A stretch of 64,000 nucleotides of DNA from Sodiomyces alkalinus F11 (GCF_003711515.1 NW_021167079.1:3565185-3629184); one strand, 5' to 3'; shown: positions 44,490-57,439, numbered from the stretch's first letter. Notes: generated by a model from the letters alone, not told the origin. Made by a program: numbers and translations.

Positions 44490-47400
44490 TAAGCCCGGGT
44501 TATAATGCTAAAACGATAGATATTAATAAGGCTACCCCTATTCTACTACAAAAGTAATCACGTTTATATAAGTACTCTTAAATAACTATTATCGACCTAA
44601 TTAGAGTAATTAAGCGATTAATCAACCTACCGACCTACCTATTAATTAATTAATTAACCGATAAGTAAGTAAAGATATCTTTTAATATATCTAACACCGA
44701 ATAGAAGGCGGCCGTTACTACCCTTATTAACTAGAGGGATTAGGTAATATAGGAGCGCGCTATACGCGGTAAATCTACCTCTTACTAGAAAAACTATCTT
44801 AATCCAAAACTAAGCGATAAGGAGGCCGATACCTACCTACTTCTTAAGCCTACGCTACTTAACGTCCGTAAATACGAAGCCCTCGCCGTGGACCTTAACG
44901 CGGAGGATGCCACGGCCACCTTATCTTCTATTGTCACGGCTACTCCGTCTTCCACTATTACGCTAAAGGGCGATAAGGCCACGGACGCCACGGACGCTAT
45001 AGCCACGGCTATTACGGCCGGTGCTATAATAGCTATAGCCGCCGGTAAAAAGAAGATAGCCGCTCGCCGGAAGGTTATGGCCGTAATAAAAGAACCACCG
45101 ATAAGGACGCTTATATCTATTAATAACCTCTTTAAAAGGGGTATACACGTTACCTATAAGATCGCCGCATATACCGCGAGGAAAAGGCAGACTATAACGC
45201 GTAGTAGAAGGAGTTTAATAAGGTATACTTATATATCAAAAGAACCGTTTATACTATATTACGTAACCTCCTCGTATAACTATAGGATAATAATGTAAAT
45301 AACCTATAAGCTTAGATTACCCTCCTATACGCGTACGTAGGACTAATACTTATAGACCTCTATAAGAAAGCCCTAGTCCTATATCGGCGATATACTACGC
45401 CTATAAAGGCTATACCTAAGGATATAAACGCCTAGGTAGTAAGCTGGAAAATAGCGATAATACACTATAAATATATAGGCGTTTTAGAGCTATTAAGTGC
45501 GGACTATTAGGCAGAAAACGCGTTGAAAGCTATTAGACCTATTACCTAGGAATAGAGTAATAACTACCTAGTTAATAACTACGATAAGATTACGGAAAAT
45601 GAGCTAACGATTAACGACTTCGTAAAGGCTCTAAGAGCGGTTCTTAGTAATATAAAGAGCCTATAATCCTCTGCTATAAAGCCTAGAGTCGGGAGAGGCA
45701 CCTTTAATACCCTCGGGAACCTCCTTAATACTAAGGATACTGCTAATAATAAAGATAATAAGAAGCGTCCTCGTAGCGATACGTCTGTAAGGGCTATCCC
45801 TCCCGTAATAAAGAGGCCTTACGAGATATATAAAAACCCCTATACTACCACCGCCTATTAGTATATAAGGCCGGATATACGCCCTTGTACCTAGCGCGGC
45901 CGCGAAGATATTATAAAGGTTATAGAAGAGAAGATACGTAATTATAGCTTTAAAAGCCGCGTAGATACCGTGATATAGAAGAGGCGGGAAGTAATAGCTG
46001 CTACTGCTAACAAGATAAAGAAAGTCTAGGAAGATTAACTCTATAGTACTATACCTACTACTATAATAGTTTATAAAGACCTATCCGTTAACGCGACGGG
46101 ACTAGGAGCCTACTTAACCTAGGGGGTAGCGTGTTATCGTATAACGATACTATTAAGATTATAATAAGAATAAGAGGTATCCCTTTCTATTAACTAAGCC
46201 AGAGCGCTATTATACTACGCGATCCTAAATTCAGGATCGTTAATCTATATCTTTAATAATTAAGGCCGTTTTATAGCCGTTAGACTACCCACGGATACTT
46301 TATCTGTATCCCTTTAGGTGGGTACTTATAAGGCTTTTATCCTTAGATATAGAGATATTAAGCTACGTGTATAATCCTTATCGGGTATAAAAAGGCTACT
46401 ACGCCTCCGTGACGTCATATTCTATAAGGAATTCGTTACTAATATTGTCTTACAATACTAGCTACGCCTATGAGGTTACCGCTAGGATACCGTAAATAAT
46501 ACTATTATTAGCTCCGCCGACGACTAGCCTATCTATAAGCTACTAAATATCTACGGCTAGTATATAATGAGGCACGCGGAAGCTATAGCCGCTACTATAT
46601 TCGCGGTCTTAGTAAGGCATCCGCGCGATAGCCTATAGGGAAGATTATAATAACCGCGGCAACCGTAAAAGACCACGGTATAATGGTAGTATAAACAGCT
46701 TAGCCACTACGGCACCGATACTCTCGCGAAGATTATCGACGCTACTTAGGGGGTGAAGATAAAGGGACCTCGTATAACGGACTATAACGTGTATAAATAA
46801 TTATAAGTGCCTATATAGATCCGGCGGATACTATCCTTTTACCCGTTAAAGCCCGGAGAGGCCCTAGCTATTAATCTTTATAATCTAGAAGAGGCGGAGT
46901 TATTAGCGGGCGGCCTATATAAGTCTATTATATTCGTTATAGACGTGTATATAGGTTATACGTAGGATTACTACTTATAGAAAAGAGACTAAGGCTGTAT
47001 CCTATACGCGTTACAAGACGTTTTTGCCCTGCTTAAGACCTAATTCGATATCCGGCTATATATTCTATAAGCCGATTCTAAGATACTGTAGCACTTAGAA
47101 GTCATTACTTTCCTTATTACTAAGGGGGTAGAAGGCTAGCTATCGGTATTATATTTATAGGATTAAAACGGCGTTATAGAACGGATTAGAGGTATCGTTA
47201 AAAGAAGGGCGAGGGCTATAAGGATTAGAGCTAATCTGCCTATATCTATCTAGCCTAAGATCTTTAACACTACCGTGTATCTATATAATAGGACGTCACG
47301 ATATATTAACGACTAGTAAACGCTATATAAAGGCCTACGCGGCCGTTAACCTAATCTTACGCACCTATAAGCTTCAGGCTACAAAGCCTTTATAAAAATA

Positions 47401-50200
47401 CGTAATACCTAAGCTAAAAGGAACCGCCTATAAAGGCTAGAACCGAAGGCATAGATCGGTTATTATATCGGATACTAATCCTCGAATAGCTTCCGTATTT
47501 AGCTACCACACTTAACGGATATTATTACTATAAAAGATATAGTCTTTAACGAAGATAAGATATTTAACAGTAGGATTAAAACGCTATAAGCTATAGCTTC
47601 CGCTAAGGAAATTAGGGAACGCCTATAATCTATCCGTATCACCTAATCTAATAAGACCGCGAATAGACTACTATTAAGGGGTATAGCCGTAGACGTATTA
47701 GATCTCGAGTCGGAAGACTCTAACGCTACCGCTATTACTACTGGTAAAGGCGACGCTACCGCTATTACTACGGATAAAGGCGAGGCCGTCGCTATTACTA
47801 TAAAAGAGGCCACTACTATTATTATAGACGAGGTTCTAAATCTATAGCCTAATACCTAGGCTATAGATTTGGAACCTCGTAACTCTAACACTACCGCTAT
47901 TACTACGGGAGAGGCCACTACTATTACTATAGACTATATCACCGCTATTATTACGGGTACCGCTATTACTACGGATACTACTATTATTATAGGAGAAGAC
48001 TATACTACCGCTATTACTACCGACACTTTATAGTTCACTACTATAAGATTTAAACCGTTTCCCACGCCTCTAATATCCCCGGAAGATCCCGCGCGTGCGT
48101 TCCTTATAGCGTTAGCAGTGCTTAGGGGCGCTAAGGTAGAAGAACACGATAACCACTAATAGACAGCCATAGATACCCCTAGGGGGTGCCTATCGGCCGC
48201 ACGCCTAGTAGCCGCGCGCCTATCTATCACGAGAACTATTATAAGTCTATATACGACCGAGAAGGTCTAGAACGATAACGCTAGGAAGGCGTTCTTTAAC
48301 GCTAGAAGGACTTATAACTCTGTACGCGGGAGGAAGTAAGCTATTAACAACGGTAACATCGTCGGCGCTAGGGATTATAGATCTCTCTCCCTCTAACACT
48401 TCCTTATCGCGTCTAACCCGCGAGGATCTCCCGCCTCCGCTAAACCACTACTACGATATATGCCTATACCCGTTATGGGAGCGGTGGTTATAAGCTAAGG
48501 GGGAATACCTTAAAGGGCACCGATTGATAGGCTACTAATAAGAGGTCCGTGGCGATTAGGCTAATAAGTAATAAGTCCTCGCCTATAGATAGGTATATAC
48601 CTATAAAAATTATAAGGAAAGCACCCTCCTTAATTATAAGGCACGCCTCGTAGTATAAGGGGATTAATAAAAACGGTTAGAGACTAAAAATAATTACGCC
48701 GCTATACTAGTATCACGGTTATCCCGTATACTAATAGCGATTACCGCCTAATTTAATCTAGAGATAAGGCAGTTTAATACCGTTAACGCGTTTATTAACG
48801 CTAGCCTTAAAGAAGAGGTATTTATAAACATATCGTAAGGCTATAAGGTAATAGGTAAGGTCCTATTACTACGGAAAGCCCTTTTCGGTGTAAGGGTATC
48901 GCCACTACTATAGTAAGAGGAATTCTGCGGCACGCTATAGAAGATAGGATTCACGGCCGTGCCGGATAACCCCTATATTATACTCCGCGATAGTTTAATC
49001 CTATTCTTCTACGTTAATAATATCGGACTTATAAACTATAAAGACCGTAAGACGGACGCTAATAGCCTTAAGGCTGCCCTTAAATAAAGCTATAGGTTAT
49101 TAGGAGGCGAAGAAATCCATTAGTTCCTAGGAATTAAGGTCCTAAGGGATAGAGCCACCCGTAGGTTATAGCTATTATAATTCTCCTATATAGAGAAGAT
49201 CGCGGGTAAATACTACGTAGATATCCTTTACCGAAAACTATTAAAGGTCCTATTATTAACTATAGAGCCGTTAATACCACGCGACGGTATACGCGCGTCG
49301 ATTCCCGAGGTTTATTAGTATTAGGGTATAATCGGTTCTATCCTATATATCGCTATCGTGATAAGACCCGATATCGTATTCGCCTATTCGAAGCTTTCCT
49401 AATACAACGTTAACCCCACCTCTAACCACCTTAAGAGGGCTTAATAAATAATACTATTCCTATACTATATAAGACACCACTACCTAGAATTCAGCGGGGA
49501 TAGGCTTTTCCTAATAGTAAGCGACGTGTCCTTTAAGGATAATCTAGACCGTAAGAGCTTATAAGGATATACGATAAAGCTTTTCGGCGGCACCGTTAAG
49601 TAGAAGGCGGGTAAGTAACTAATAGTGATACTATTATTAATAGAGTTGGAACTACTCGCTTTTACCGAAGCAGCTAAGAAGACGCTATTCGTTAGCCGGA
49701 TATTAAGGGATTTAGAGCTTCGGTTAGATTAATAGTAACTATAGCTACACTACGATAATTAGCAGACTATTACCCTTATTAATAAGAAGGCATAACGCCT
49801 ACGGATAAGGCTACGGTATATTAATATATATAACTAATAGGCGCGCTAGTTAGTATAATAAGGTCTTTTTAAGGTTATATACGTTAACACGAAGGAGATG
49901 ATCACGGATGGTTTAACGAAGGTATTACCGGAGACGGGGATTAAAAGACTATAGTAATAGCTTAATTTAACGGATTAAAAGAATCGTATTAAGTAATCGA
50001 AATAACTGCACGAAAAGATTAAACGCGCTAAAGCTATAGCTAAAGCTATAGCCGTAATAACGATAACAGCCCCCGAGGGCGTAGTAGATCCGATAGATAT
50101 AGATCCGATTAAGTAAATCCGGCTAATTAGAATCGAGGAACTAATTAAGATAGAATTAAATTAAACGGTTAAATAGGGCGGATTTAGATCCCTTTTATAA
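44490..50200 (+). pseudogene. copia A copy 2 gag-pol, RIP-inactivated
   Basis: Same order as copy 1. The gag part still has a 136-codon open stretch at 44888-45298. The integrase C-terminal pattern is near 47460-47560, the repeat linker at 47735-48030, RT box Y-V-N-N at 49010-49021 (both Asp codons changed by TG-to-TA), RNase H from about 49490. No functional product. Confidence 0.88.
47828..47880. repeat. Long hairpin in copia A pol linker (copy 2)
   Basis: Arms 47828-47850 and 47858-47880, 23 bp with a single mismatch (a T where RIP would change C), loop aatacct. Same place and loop as in copy 1. Confidence 0.9.
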
Positions 50201-50316
50201 GGGCGTTTTCCGATTAACTATTAATTTTACGATAGAAAAGCTAAGAGCGTTTAGTTTAAACCGAAGCCTCTAATTAGTTAGTTAACCTAGGAAGACCCAC
50301 CTTAACTAAGGGGGTA

Positions 50317-50590
50317 TATCGTATAGGCAGGACTATAATATAGTCTATAGGGGATCTAGGGAGGATTTACTCCCTAATTAAGGGCTTCGGGCCTCGTGTA
50401 TTAGGATATAATAGGGGCGGATACCGGAAAAGACCGGATAGGATCTAAATAATATAATACCTATAACAGAGTCTTCACCACCTAAATTAAGGGCATAAGA
50501 GACTCACACAGATATAACTTAATATAATACACACACACGAGATTTCTGCTCTCCTAAGTTAATCATCTAAGTGCTATTTAACGTGCGACA
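50317..50590 (+). repeat. 3' LTR of copia A copy 2
   Basis: Starts TATCGTATAGGCAGG and ends ACGTGCGACA. The right end keeps TG and CA, as at the other gene-facing LTR end (24308). Confidence 0.9.
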
Positions 50591-50807
50591 GAAGGTACAC
50601 GCAAAAGTTGCGGCGTGTTGCTGCGAACGGCAGCTATGATGACAAAGCAGGCCGGGCACCATAGCTTTTCCGAGCCGACCAAACCACCCAATCATCATTC
50701 GGTTCTCGAACCACTGATGCAGGGAAAATTTCAATTCGACTCGAGATAGCTTCATGCACCGAATCCTTATCTAGAGCAACCTCACATACGCAGATTATTG
50801 TGCCAAC

Positions 50808-51648
50808 ATGTCATTCGGACGAGGTGCACCACGAGGTCGCGGGGGTGGCTTTGGTGGCCGCGGTGGAGGTATGAGAACCCTGCATTGTCTTCAATGCTCT
50901 GGCGCTCTATCCGGAGCTGGTCGCTGACTCTGTTCTCTGTCTCAGGCCGTGGAGGATACCAACAGCGAGATATGGGACCGCCGGCCCAGATTCTAGGTCC
51001 GTTTGTGACCCGGTTGGGATGTATTTGGGTGTTCGTGAGGGAGGCTAACCAGGGCGAGTAGAAATGGGCAAGTTCTTACACGCATGCGAGGGCGAAATGG
51101 TCTGCGAAAGCATCAACCCCAAGATCCCCCAATTCAACGCCCAGATGTTCCTCGAGAATAAGGTCAGCCGAAAATAATACCTGCAGCCTTTCTGCCGGAT
51201 CATGTCCCCACTTTCCATCTCCCTGATTTGCTGACCGCGCAATTGGCCTTAGACTTCCATCGGCAAGATCGACGAAGTTCTGGGACCCATTAACCAGGTC
51301 TACTTCACCATTAAGCCTTCCGAAGGTATTCAGGCCACATCATTTAAAGAAGGCGACAAGTTCTATATCTCCTCGGAGAAGGTGCTTCCCATGGAGCGGT
51401 TCTTGCCGAAGCCCAAGGGGCCGCCTGGTCCGAAACCGAAGCGCGCCGGCCGCGGAGGACCAGCGCGGGCTGGGTTTGCCCGTGGGGGCTCACGTGGCGG
51501 ACGCGGCGGCGGTGGACGCGGCGGGTTCTCAAGGGGAGGAGGTCGTGGCGGGAGCGGCTTTGGTGGTCGTGGTGGCGGCAGAGGAGGTCAGGGCAGGGGA
51601 GGAGGTGGAGGTGGCCGTGGCCGGGGCGGCTTCAGTCGGGGGTGGTAG
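50808..51648 (+). CDS. GAR1: H/ACA snoRNP subunit GAR1
   Basis: Core protein of H/ACA snoRNPs, which pseudouridylate rRNA in the nucleolus; it works with Cbf5, Nop10 and Nhp2. Four exons, 50808-50868, 50946-50996, 51062-51162 and 51253-51648, join to 202 residues; introns of 77, 65 and 90 nt are GT..AG, and the second and third have ctaac/ctgac branch sites. Residues 1-22 are Gly/Arg-rich ([14 protein letters not shown]). The conserved core runs from about 38 to 126: [53 protein letters not shown] and MERFLPKPK. Residues 127-202 are a long second Gly/Arg-rich tail, as the family has. Length is normal. It converges on the SLM1-like gene. The upstream region is only 217 bp, ended by a copia LTR. 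No RIP in the exons. Confidence 0.95.
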
Positions 51649-52468
51649 GGAAGGTGCTGAATCTGGTTCTTCCCCACCAGCCCCCGTCTATCTCTGCGTG
51701 CGTGGATCACGAGTTCTTGTATGTTTTGGGGCGGGAATTTCGGCGTTCTGGACTGCTTTGCTTGATATAAAAAGGTCAGGGCTCCCGGGCTGCGAAGACA
51801 GCATGTTCATATCCAGTAGCAGTAGTGCCTGTGCTTCATCACCCCATCGGATGGACAGTTTGCCAGTGCTAGGACTAACTGACCCACGATGGTTCCACAT
51901 CTTAGGTGCACGATAGATCATTGTGATAAATACATTGGGTTCCTACCTAACGGGGAGGGGGCGTTGTAGGACAGCTCGAACAGAGAATTTTTGGTGGCCA
52001 GAGCCTGGACAGAGATATTTCTGTCAACATAAAGTTCTAAGACTGTCGATAGACTGACCAGTTACTAGGCTCTGACCTGTACCCCCTCGCCCCCGTAGGT
52101 ATGAAAGAAACCCAGCAGGTTGGGTGGGGGTGAGGGGTGCGGGGTGCGGCGGTAGGGGGCAGTTTCTTTTTTTCGCCTCTTCCATTTTGAATGTTAGTTA
52201 GGTACGAAATACACCGTCCTTCAAGACGAATTCCCGTGTCCACTGACGAGCCCAGTTCGCAACTACTTCTGTTTTGATGTCGCTTCCATTTCCTCCTGCC
52301 CTTTCCTGTGCCGATATGGCTGTAGTATGAAGAGCAAAAAAGACGAAAAGACGAGATATTTATGGACGAATACTCAAGACCAAATACATGAAAAGAGACT
52401 GCCCGCCAAGTGTCCGAAACCAACAAGAAACCCAGCGACTACCACCCGGCATGAGTGCTTCTTTATTC
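51649..52468. other. Intergenic region between convergent genes
   Basis: Holds the 3' ends of GAR1 (plus) and the SLM1-like gene (minus). Normal composition; a G-rich stretch at 52110-52160. Open frames here are overlapping shadows with no domain, so I call none of them a gene. Confidence 0.7.
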
Positions 52469-55414
52469 CTACAAAACTCGGTTGCTAAGCTTCTCCATGG
52501 TCGGAGTATTGCCATTCGGGTATTCGCCTGGGATGTGCGGGATGCTGTTTGTCCTGACATTCATTGACATGGGCCGACCGTTAGGCACATTCTGATCCGG
52601 GAATGCGGCGGTAGGGTAGTAGTCGCCATGAACAGGAGACGACACAGAGCCTTCAAAGCTGCGAGGCTCGTTATTTGGGGGGTACCCGCGAACATCGTTG
52701 TGCTGACCCCCAGTCGTGATCACCGGCGGTTTGCTGATGTCTCCGGTGCTTCGGTCTTCCGACGGGTAATTATATTCACCGCTATGCGCAGCCTGAAGCC
52801 TGTTCGAAGAGTTGTAGGCCTTGTCGTTCAGTGGTTGGCCATCCTGAGCATTGACACCCGCAGCTACATAGGCACCAGGCTCCCAAGTTGGATTCGTCTG
52901 TTGTGAACCGCCATCGGCCATGATCTGGACAGCAGGGCTCTGATCTCGGGTCCCGCGTTGGCTAGCATGGGACCCATAGCTCTGCCGGTTTTGAGACCGT
53001 TGTGTTTCTCCTACAAAAGCCATGTCGGGTTGGGAGGGTTGGGAGGGGTGATAGGGGTAAGAAGAATCGATCTGGAATTGGGACCGCTGGAAAGGCTCAT
53101 TTGTGTAAGGGTTCACTCCGTCCTCGCGAGCTTGCTGGCTGACGATTGCAGCATGTGAAGGAGATTCTTCCATCGGCGTATGACTTGTGTTTCCGTATCC
53201 TCCCCTGTGGTTATCTTGGGCCTCCCTCGTGTAATAATCGCGTCCTTGGCTATTTTGGGGTATGAAACCCACCATCCCATCTGCCTCGCGGCTCCGGTTG
53301 TCGAACCGCGAACTCATACTAGAAGGCGAGAGCGGAGCCTGTAAGTCTCGTTGCGCGTTGACTTGGATATCAGATGGGAACCTCCCACCTGGCTCAGGAC
53401 GGCGTATATCTTGCTTCAGGTCTGTCTCGGCTGGGATAACGGCTTCTGCGGAGAAAGGCTCCTCATCTTCCTCGTCGACCACGGCGTCGCTGCTAATCGA
53501 GCGTCGCGAAGACTGACTAAGGCTCCTAGTGTGGCGCACATACTCGCTTCGTTCTTGCGGCGTCTTCTCGGTGAGTGCTTTGACGTCCTCGTACCATGCC
53601 ATCATGGTGTCATGCGTCTCGGCGCGGAAGACCCAAGTGTGGCCGCGATGCATGGATCCTGCTTGCCGTCCCTTGAGGATGAATTTGTTGGAAGAACCAC
53701 CTTCGCTTGAATGAGATCCTAGCTTCTGTTCCGGCAGGTATAATGACATCACAGGCGCTTGCGTCTTGTCCGCTGATTTGAATTCATGGAGATGAGTCGG
53801 AGAAAGCACATACCTGGATGCGTAAGCAAATACCCGGCAACACAAAGAAGCTGGGCAGGGCAAGGGGGGATACATACCAGCCCGCAGTATAGCTTTTCAG
53901 GTACTTGCTCTTTCGTTCCAGGAGGCCCGCGCGGATTTCCTGACAAGACTCGTGATCTTGGCCAGGATAGTGAATCTGCTCGGCAGATCGGACAGGAACA
54001 TCAGGGTCCACAAACTGATCGTCTTTCTGGACGAAGTACGTCCATTCACGGTCTTTTGGCATGGAGATGGGTCCAATGCGGAGCTCGTCGATCGCATTAT
54101 AGGCAGCATCGGACTCACGCTTGAGGATGCCGGCATAGGCATTATACGCCTTCTGGATCTCGCCGACAACGATCGATTCGAGTTCCCTTCCGGAGGTCTC
54201 AAGATTCAGGTACGCTTGGTGTAAGTAGTTTTCCTCGTCGATCTGAAGCTCCACCTGTCGATCGACGGCCAGACGGAGAAGGTATGGATCTTGCTTGCCA
54301 GTGGCTAGAGACGGATCCAAGTCACTCTGGCCGATCGTGTCCTGAAGCGCCTTAACAGCCTTCCGTGTATTGTCCATCTCCTTCTCTACGGAGTTTTTGA
54401 AGTCGCCAGATAGACTTTTGATCTCCTTAATCTTCTGCTGAAGATCGCTTCTCAAACCGGTCAAGGCAAGAATAACGTCCTCTTCGATCTCCTTCGCTTT
54501 GTTGGCCTCGAGAATGGCGTTCTTGTGGTAGGTCCTCAGGATGTCCATGGCATCGTCAAGCCCCCCGGAGGCCAAGAAGCCTGCTGGCGCCGCTATATTG
54601 TTGGCAACATTGGCCACCTTCAGGATGGACTTGGCCTTGGCCTCGTAGTGGCTCTGAATCTCGCGATAGTAGGCTATGAGGTCCTTCAAAATCTTGCGCC
54701 AAGCTGGGAGCGCGATCGTTTAGCATATATGCGCGACCTAGGGGGAGAAAAAAAGGCCAAAAAAAAGGCGCAAAGTAATTAATGATCTTGCTACTCACCA
54801 TTGAAGCGATTCGCTAGAACCTCCGTTGGATTCCCGGCAGTTGGCACGGGGCAGTGAAAAGCACTATTTGCCTCATCTGGGTCTGAGGCAGATTGTAGGG
54901 CCAAGCTGCGTACACTTCCAGCCTTCATGCTGCGGCGGCTTCCGTTGCGCCCGAGACTGGCATTCCTGCGCAGAGAGCTTTTTTTCTTAAGAGTATTCCC
55001 CCGAGACGGGAGGCTGATGTGATCCTCATCCTGGCTGCCATGGTACGAGTTCGGTCGCTGCATATTGGCCGAGGAACCGTCAATGATACTCGCTCCTCGC
55101 TGGCTCGCGTTCCATTCCTCGGTGAATTTTCCTGGGTTGGGTGCTTGTGTTGATGAGTGGTGGTTGTTATTGCTATTGCTATTTCTGTTGTCGCGGTGAA
55201 ACCACCTCGGGATGAGGTGGCTGCTTGTGGCTTGATTTGGCGGAGAGGCCTCCGTAGCGTCTGGATAGGAATGCTCCGGGGGAAAGTTGGACGAAGGTAT
55301 ATTTGCGTTGGGGTTCAGTTTTGAATTGGCGGAGATGCATGAGACGAGTTGGGAATGGTCGTCGAAGTCAGGACTGCGCGTATGGAGCGTTGTTTTTGTG
55401 ACTTTGGAAGCCAT
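52469..55414 (-). CDS. SLM1: SLM1/SLM2-like F-BAR and PH domain protein
   Basis: Fungal Slm proteins bind PI(4,5)P2 at the plasma membrane (eisosomes) and pass TORC2 and calcineurin signals to actin and sphingolipid control. Exons on the minus strand: 55414-54799, 54703-53878 and 53813-52469; introns of 95 and 64 nt; 928 residues in frame. Residues 1-205 are Ser/Asn-rich with a basic cluster (LKKKSSLRRNASLGRN) suited to kinase sites. About 206-430 is an F-BAR helical region (AWRKILKDLIAYYREIQSHY, EANKAKEIEEDVILALTGLR). About 466-562 is a PH domain (SYTAGWYVLSPTHLHEFKS, MSLYLPEQKLGSHS, WVFRAETHDTMMAWYEDVK). The tail to 928 is long, disordered and Gln/Ser/Pro-rich; a PAVQIM segment is only a weak calcineurin-docking candidate. 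The start is the ATG of MASKVTK. Family assignment is firm; the exact role in this fungus is inferred. Confidence 0.9.
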
Positions 55415-55516
55415 GCAAAGATAATGCGTACGAGCTAAAGATATGTGTGCTTCGAGGGTATGTGTATATATGACCGCATGCGCTGGCGGGAGGGAGGGGA
55501 GAATGCACTTGTGGTT

Positions 55517-55629
55517 ATGAATGTTCGTCAAGTCCTGACGCAAGTATGAATGTTCGTCAAGTCCTGACGCAAGTATGAATGTTCGTCAAGTCCTGACGCA
55601 AGTATGAATGTTCGTCAAGGCCTGACGCA
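55517..55629. promoter_or_regulatory. 29-bp tandem repeat with inverted TGACG sites upstream of the SLM1-like gene
   Basis: Four head-to-tail units start at 55517, 55546, 55575 and 55604; the fourth is cut short and has one change. Each unit contains cgtcaagtcctgacg, an inverted pair CGTCA-N5-TGACG. TGACG is the half-site of ATF/CREB-type bZIP factors. The array ends 103 bp upstream of the start codon. Binding is inferred, not shown. Confidence 0.7.
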
Positions 55630-56170
55630 ATCAGTCGAGAAATAGGATGCTGCTCCCGCCCAGGAGCCCGACCGGCCAATTAAGTCGTCAATGTGGGAGA
55701 CAGGACACAAAAGCCCAAGCCCAATGGGTGGGCCATTGCTGTCATTCGTTGGTTTTAGGGGCCTCTGGCAGTTTGGGGTACACCTCTTCAGATATTAGAA
55801 ACGTTAGCTCGAGACTAAGCTCCACACCCCGCTCGATCATTGGATTACACTACTAATCCGTACCTTTACACCTATTTTATATAGGTGTGTACGAAGACAA
55901 ATGTCGCCACCAGACTGATATCAGGCTAATTATGTCGCATCGAAAATGTACCACTACGCTAAAAGGGAATTCCCATGTATCTTGGGGTTCTGTTGTACAG
56001 GTAGATAGCAGTCTTAAAGATCTCAGGGCAGATGCATATAGGTGGATTTGTAAACGTACAACGCACAACTGTATCGGCCCTACACAGCCGTGGTCTGACA
56101 ACTAGTCCTGCGGGAAATCGTCGGTATAAAAACGGTGGACTCTTCGGGCGTAGGTATATCAAACGAACGG
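55630..56170. other. Right flank of gene island 2, no gene recognised
   Basis: Normal composition up to about 56170. Frames at 55647-55856 and 55887-56105 have no recognisable domain and overlap others on the opposite strand. A palindrome at 55868-55888 (acacctat-tttat-ataggtgt) is seen. Confidence 0.55.
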
Positions 56171-57439
56171 TGTTTGTATAGGGAAACCGTTCTGCTTAAG
56201 TACCCTAGCCCGTATCACCCAGACTAGATATCAACCCTAGCTCTTTAATTAACCCAATCTCCTTATATAATAATACTAGGTTAATCTTATATTTTTATAT
56301 AGTAGTAACTAGTATTCCTGCTATTCTTTTTTAAAGCTTTAGATAGCTTCTAATTTAAACCGCCGCCTAGCTCGCGAAGAGTTTTAGTACTATAGCATTA
56401 CGCCCTCTTACCCACCCACTAATCTAGCTAACGCCTATCTAAGCGTCGAAGAAGCAAACTAACTGCTTACCTACCTAGGCTTAAAGCTATTACTAACGGC
56501 TTACCTACCTAGGCGTCGAAGAAGCTATTACTAATCGCTCGCCTACCTAGGCTTAAAGCTATCACTAACCGCTCGCCTACCCAGGCTAGAAGCTATCGTT
56601 AAACCGATAACCGTTAATTCAACCACCTCCTCCTTCCCTTCCACCTTCTCCGCCACCTCTTTTACACCCTATACCTATCCCCCCCCCCCCCTCCCCTTTA
56701 GAGGATAACCTCCTCTAACGCCTATATCTATAATAGCCCCCTTCTTAACGGTCGATCTAACTATATCGCTTAGATTATTAAGGATTAATAACGCGCTAAG
56801 GACCTTAACCTCTAGCACTTTATCTAGGGCTAAGCTTATATTAAGAGCTAGACTCCTACCCTTAAAGACTATTGTATCTATAAGCCTAAAGCAAAATTAG
56901 AGCTAGCTAAGCCTAGCCCTTCTACTCTTTCTATCCCTTCTACCACTCCTATACTAGTGCCTAACCTTTAAGCCTCGTAAAAGATCTAGAAGAACCGGCT
57001 ACTTATTAGAATATACAGTGCTTATACGTTACCACAGGACTAGCACCAGACTTATATGGGGATCGTAGTCAGGTCAGACCGTTAAAGATACGACGCATTA
57101 AGGTCTAATAAGCTAGTTAGCTTAGAAGCTAGCTTAGATCTAGTAAGCTAGTTAGCTTAGGAACCAGCTTATACCTAAACTTAGTCCTAAGGAGGCCTCT
57201 CGCCACCCACTTAGTTAGAAGACCTTAGGTAGGTATAAAGAGGGGAGTGCCTTTTATAGTTCCTAGAGTCTTAAGAAAGGACTTAACGAATAATCTTATC
57301 ACGATACCCCCTTTTTAGTTCCTATTAGTCCCTAAGTAATCTTATATTATTCTATAATAGTCTATTACTCCTTATAGTATACCTATAATATTTTATTTAT
57401 TCTTCCTTTTTACACGGGTATAATAACCGACAGGAATTA
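56171..57439. repeat. RIP-mutated DNA with local repeats
   Basis: Composition changes to RIP type at about 56200. Imperfect repeats of about 36 bp built on cgcctacctaggcttaaagc fill about 56425-56605. A C-run of 14 lies near 56678. A second direct repeat (gctagttagcttag) is at about 57111 and 57147. This may include the 5' LTR of the chromovirus but no LTR pair was found. Confidence 0.55.

Larger units (their letters stand above)
44211..50590 (+). mobile_element. Full-length Ty1/copia retrotransposon, family A copy 2
   Basis: LTRs 44211-44485 and 50317-50590 (275 and 274 bp); primer-site-like gttataagcccggg at 44486; purine tract actaagggggta before the 3' LTR. Co-linear with copy 1 but without its solo LTR. 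Flanks caagg and gaagg match only 4/5, the mismatch not being RIP-type. The 3' LTR ends 217 bp before the GAR1 start codon. Confidence 0.92.

Noticed and set aside
44206..50595. Perfect target duplication for copia A copy 2
   Set aside because: caagg and gaagg differ at a base that RIP cannot explain; element ends are supported by the LTRs instead.
51476..51916. Separate gene overlapping the GAR1 tail
   Set aside because: It is an alternative frame of the Gly/Arg-coding repeats of GAR1.
55647..56105. Small genes right of the SLM1-like gene
   Set aside because: Open frames of about 70 codons on both strands overlap each other and show no domain.
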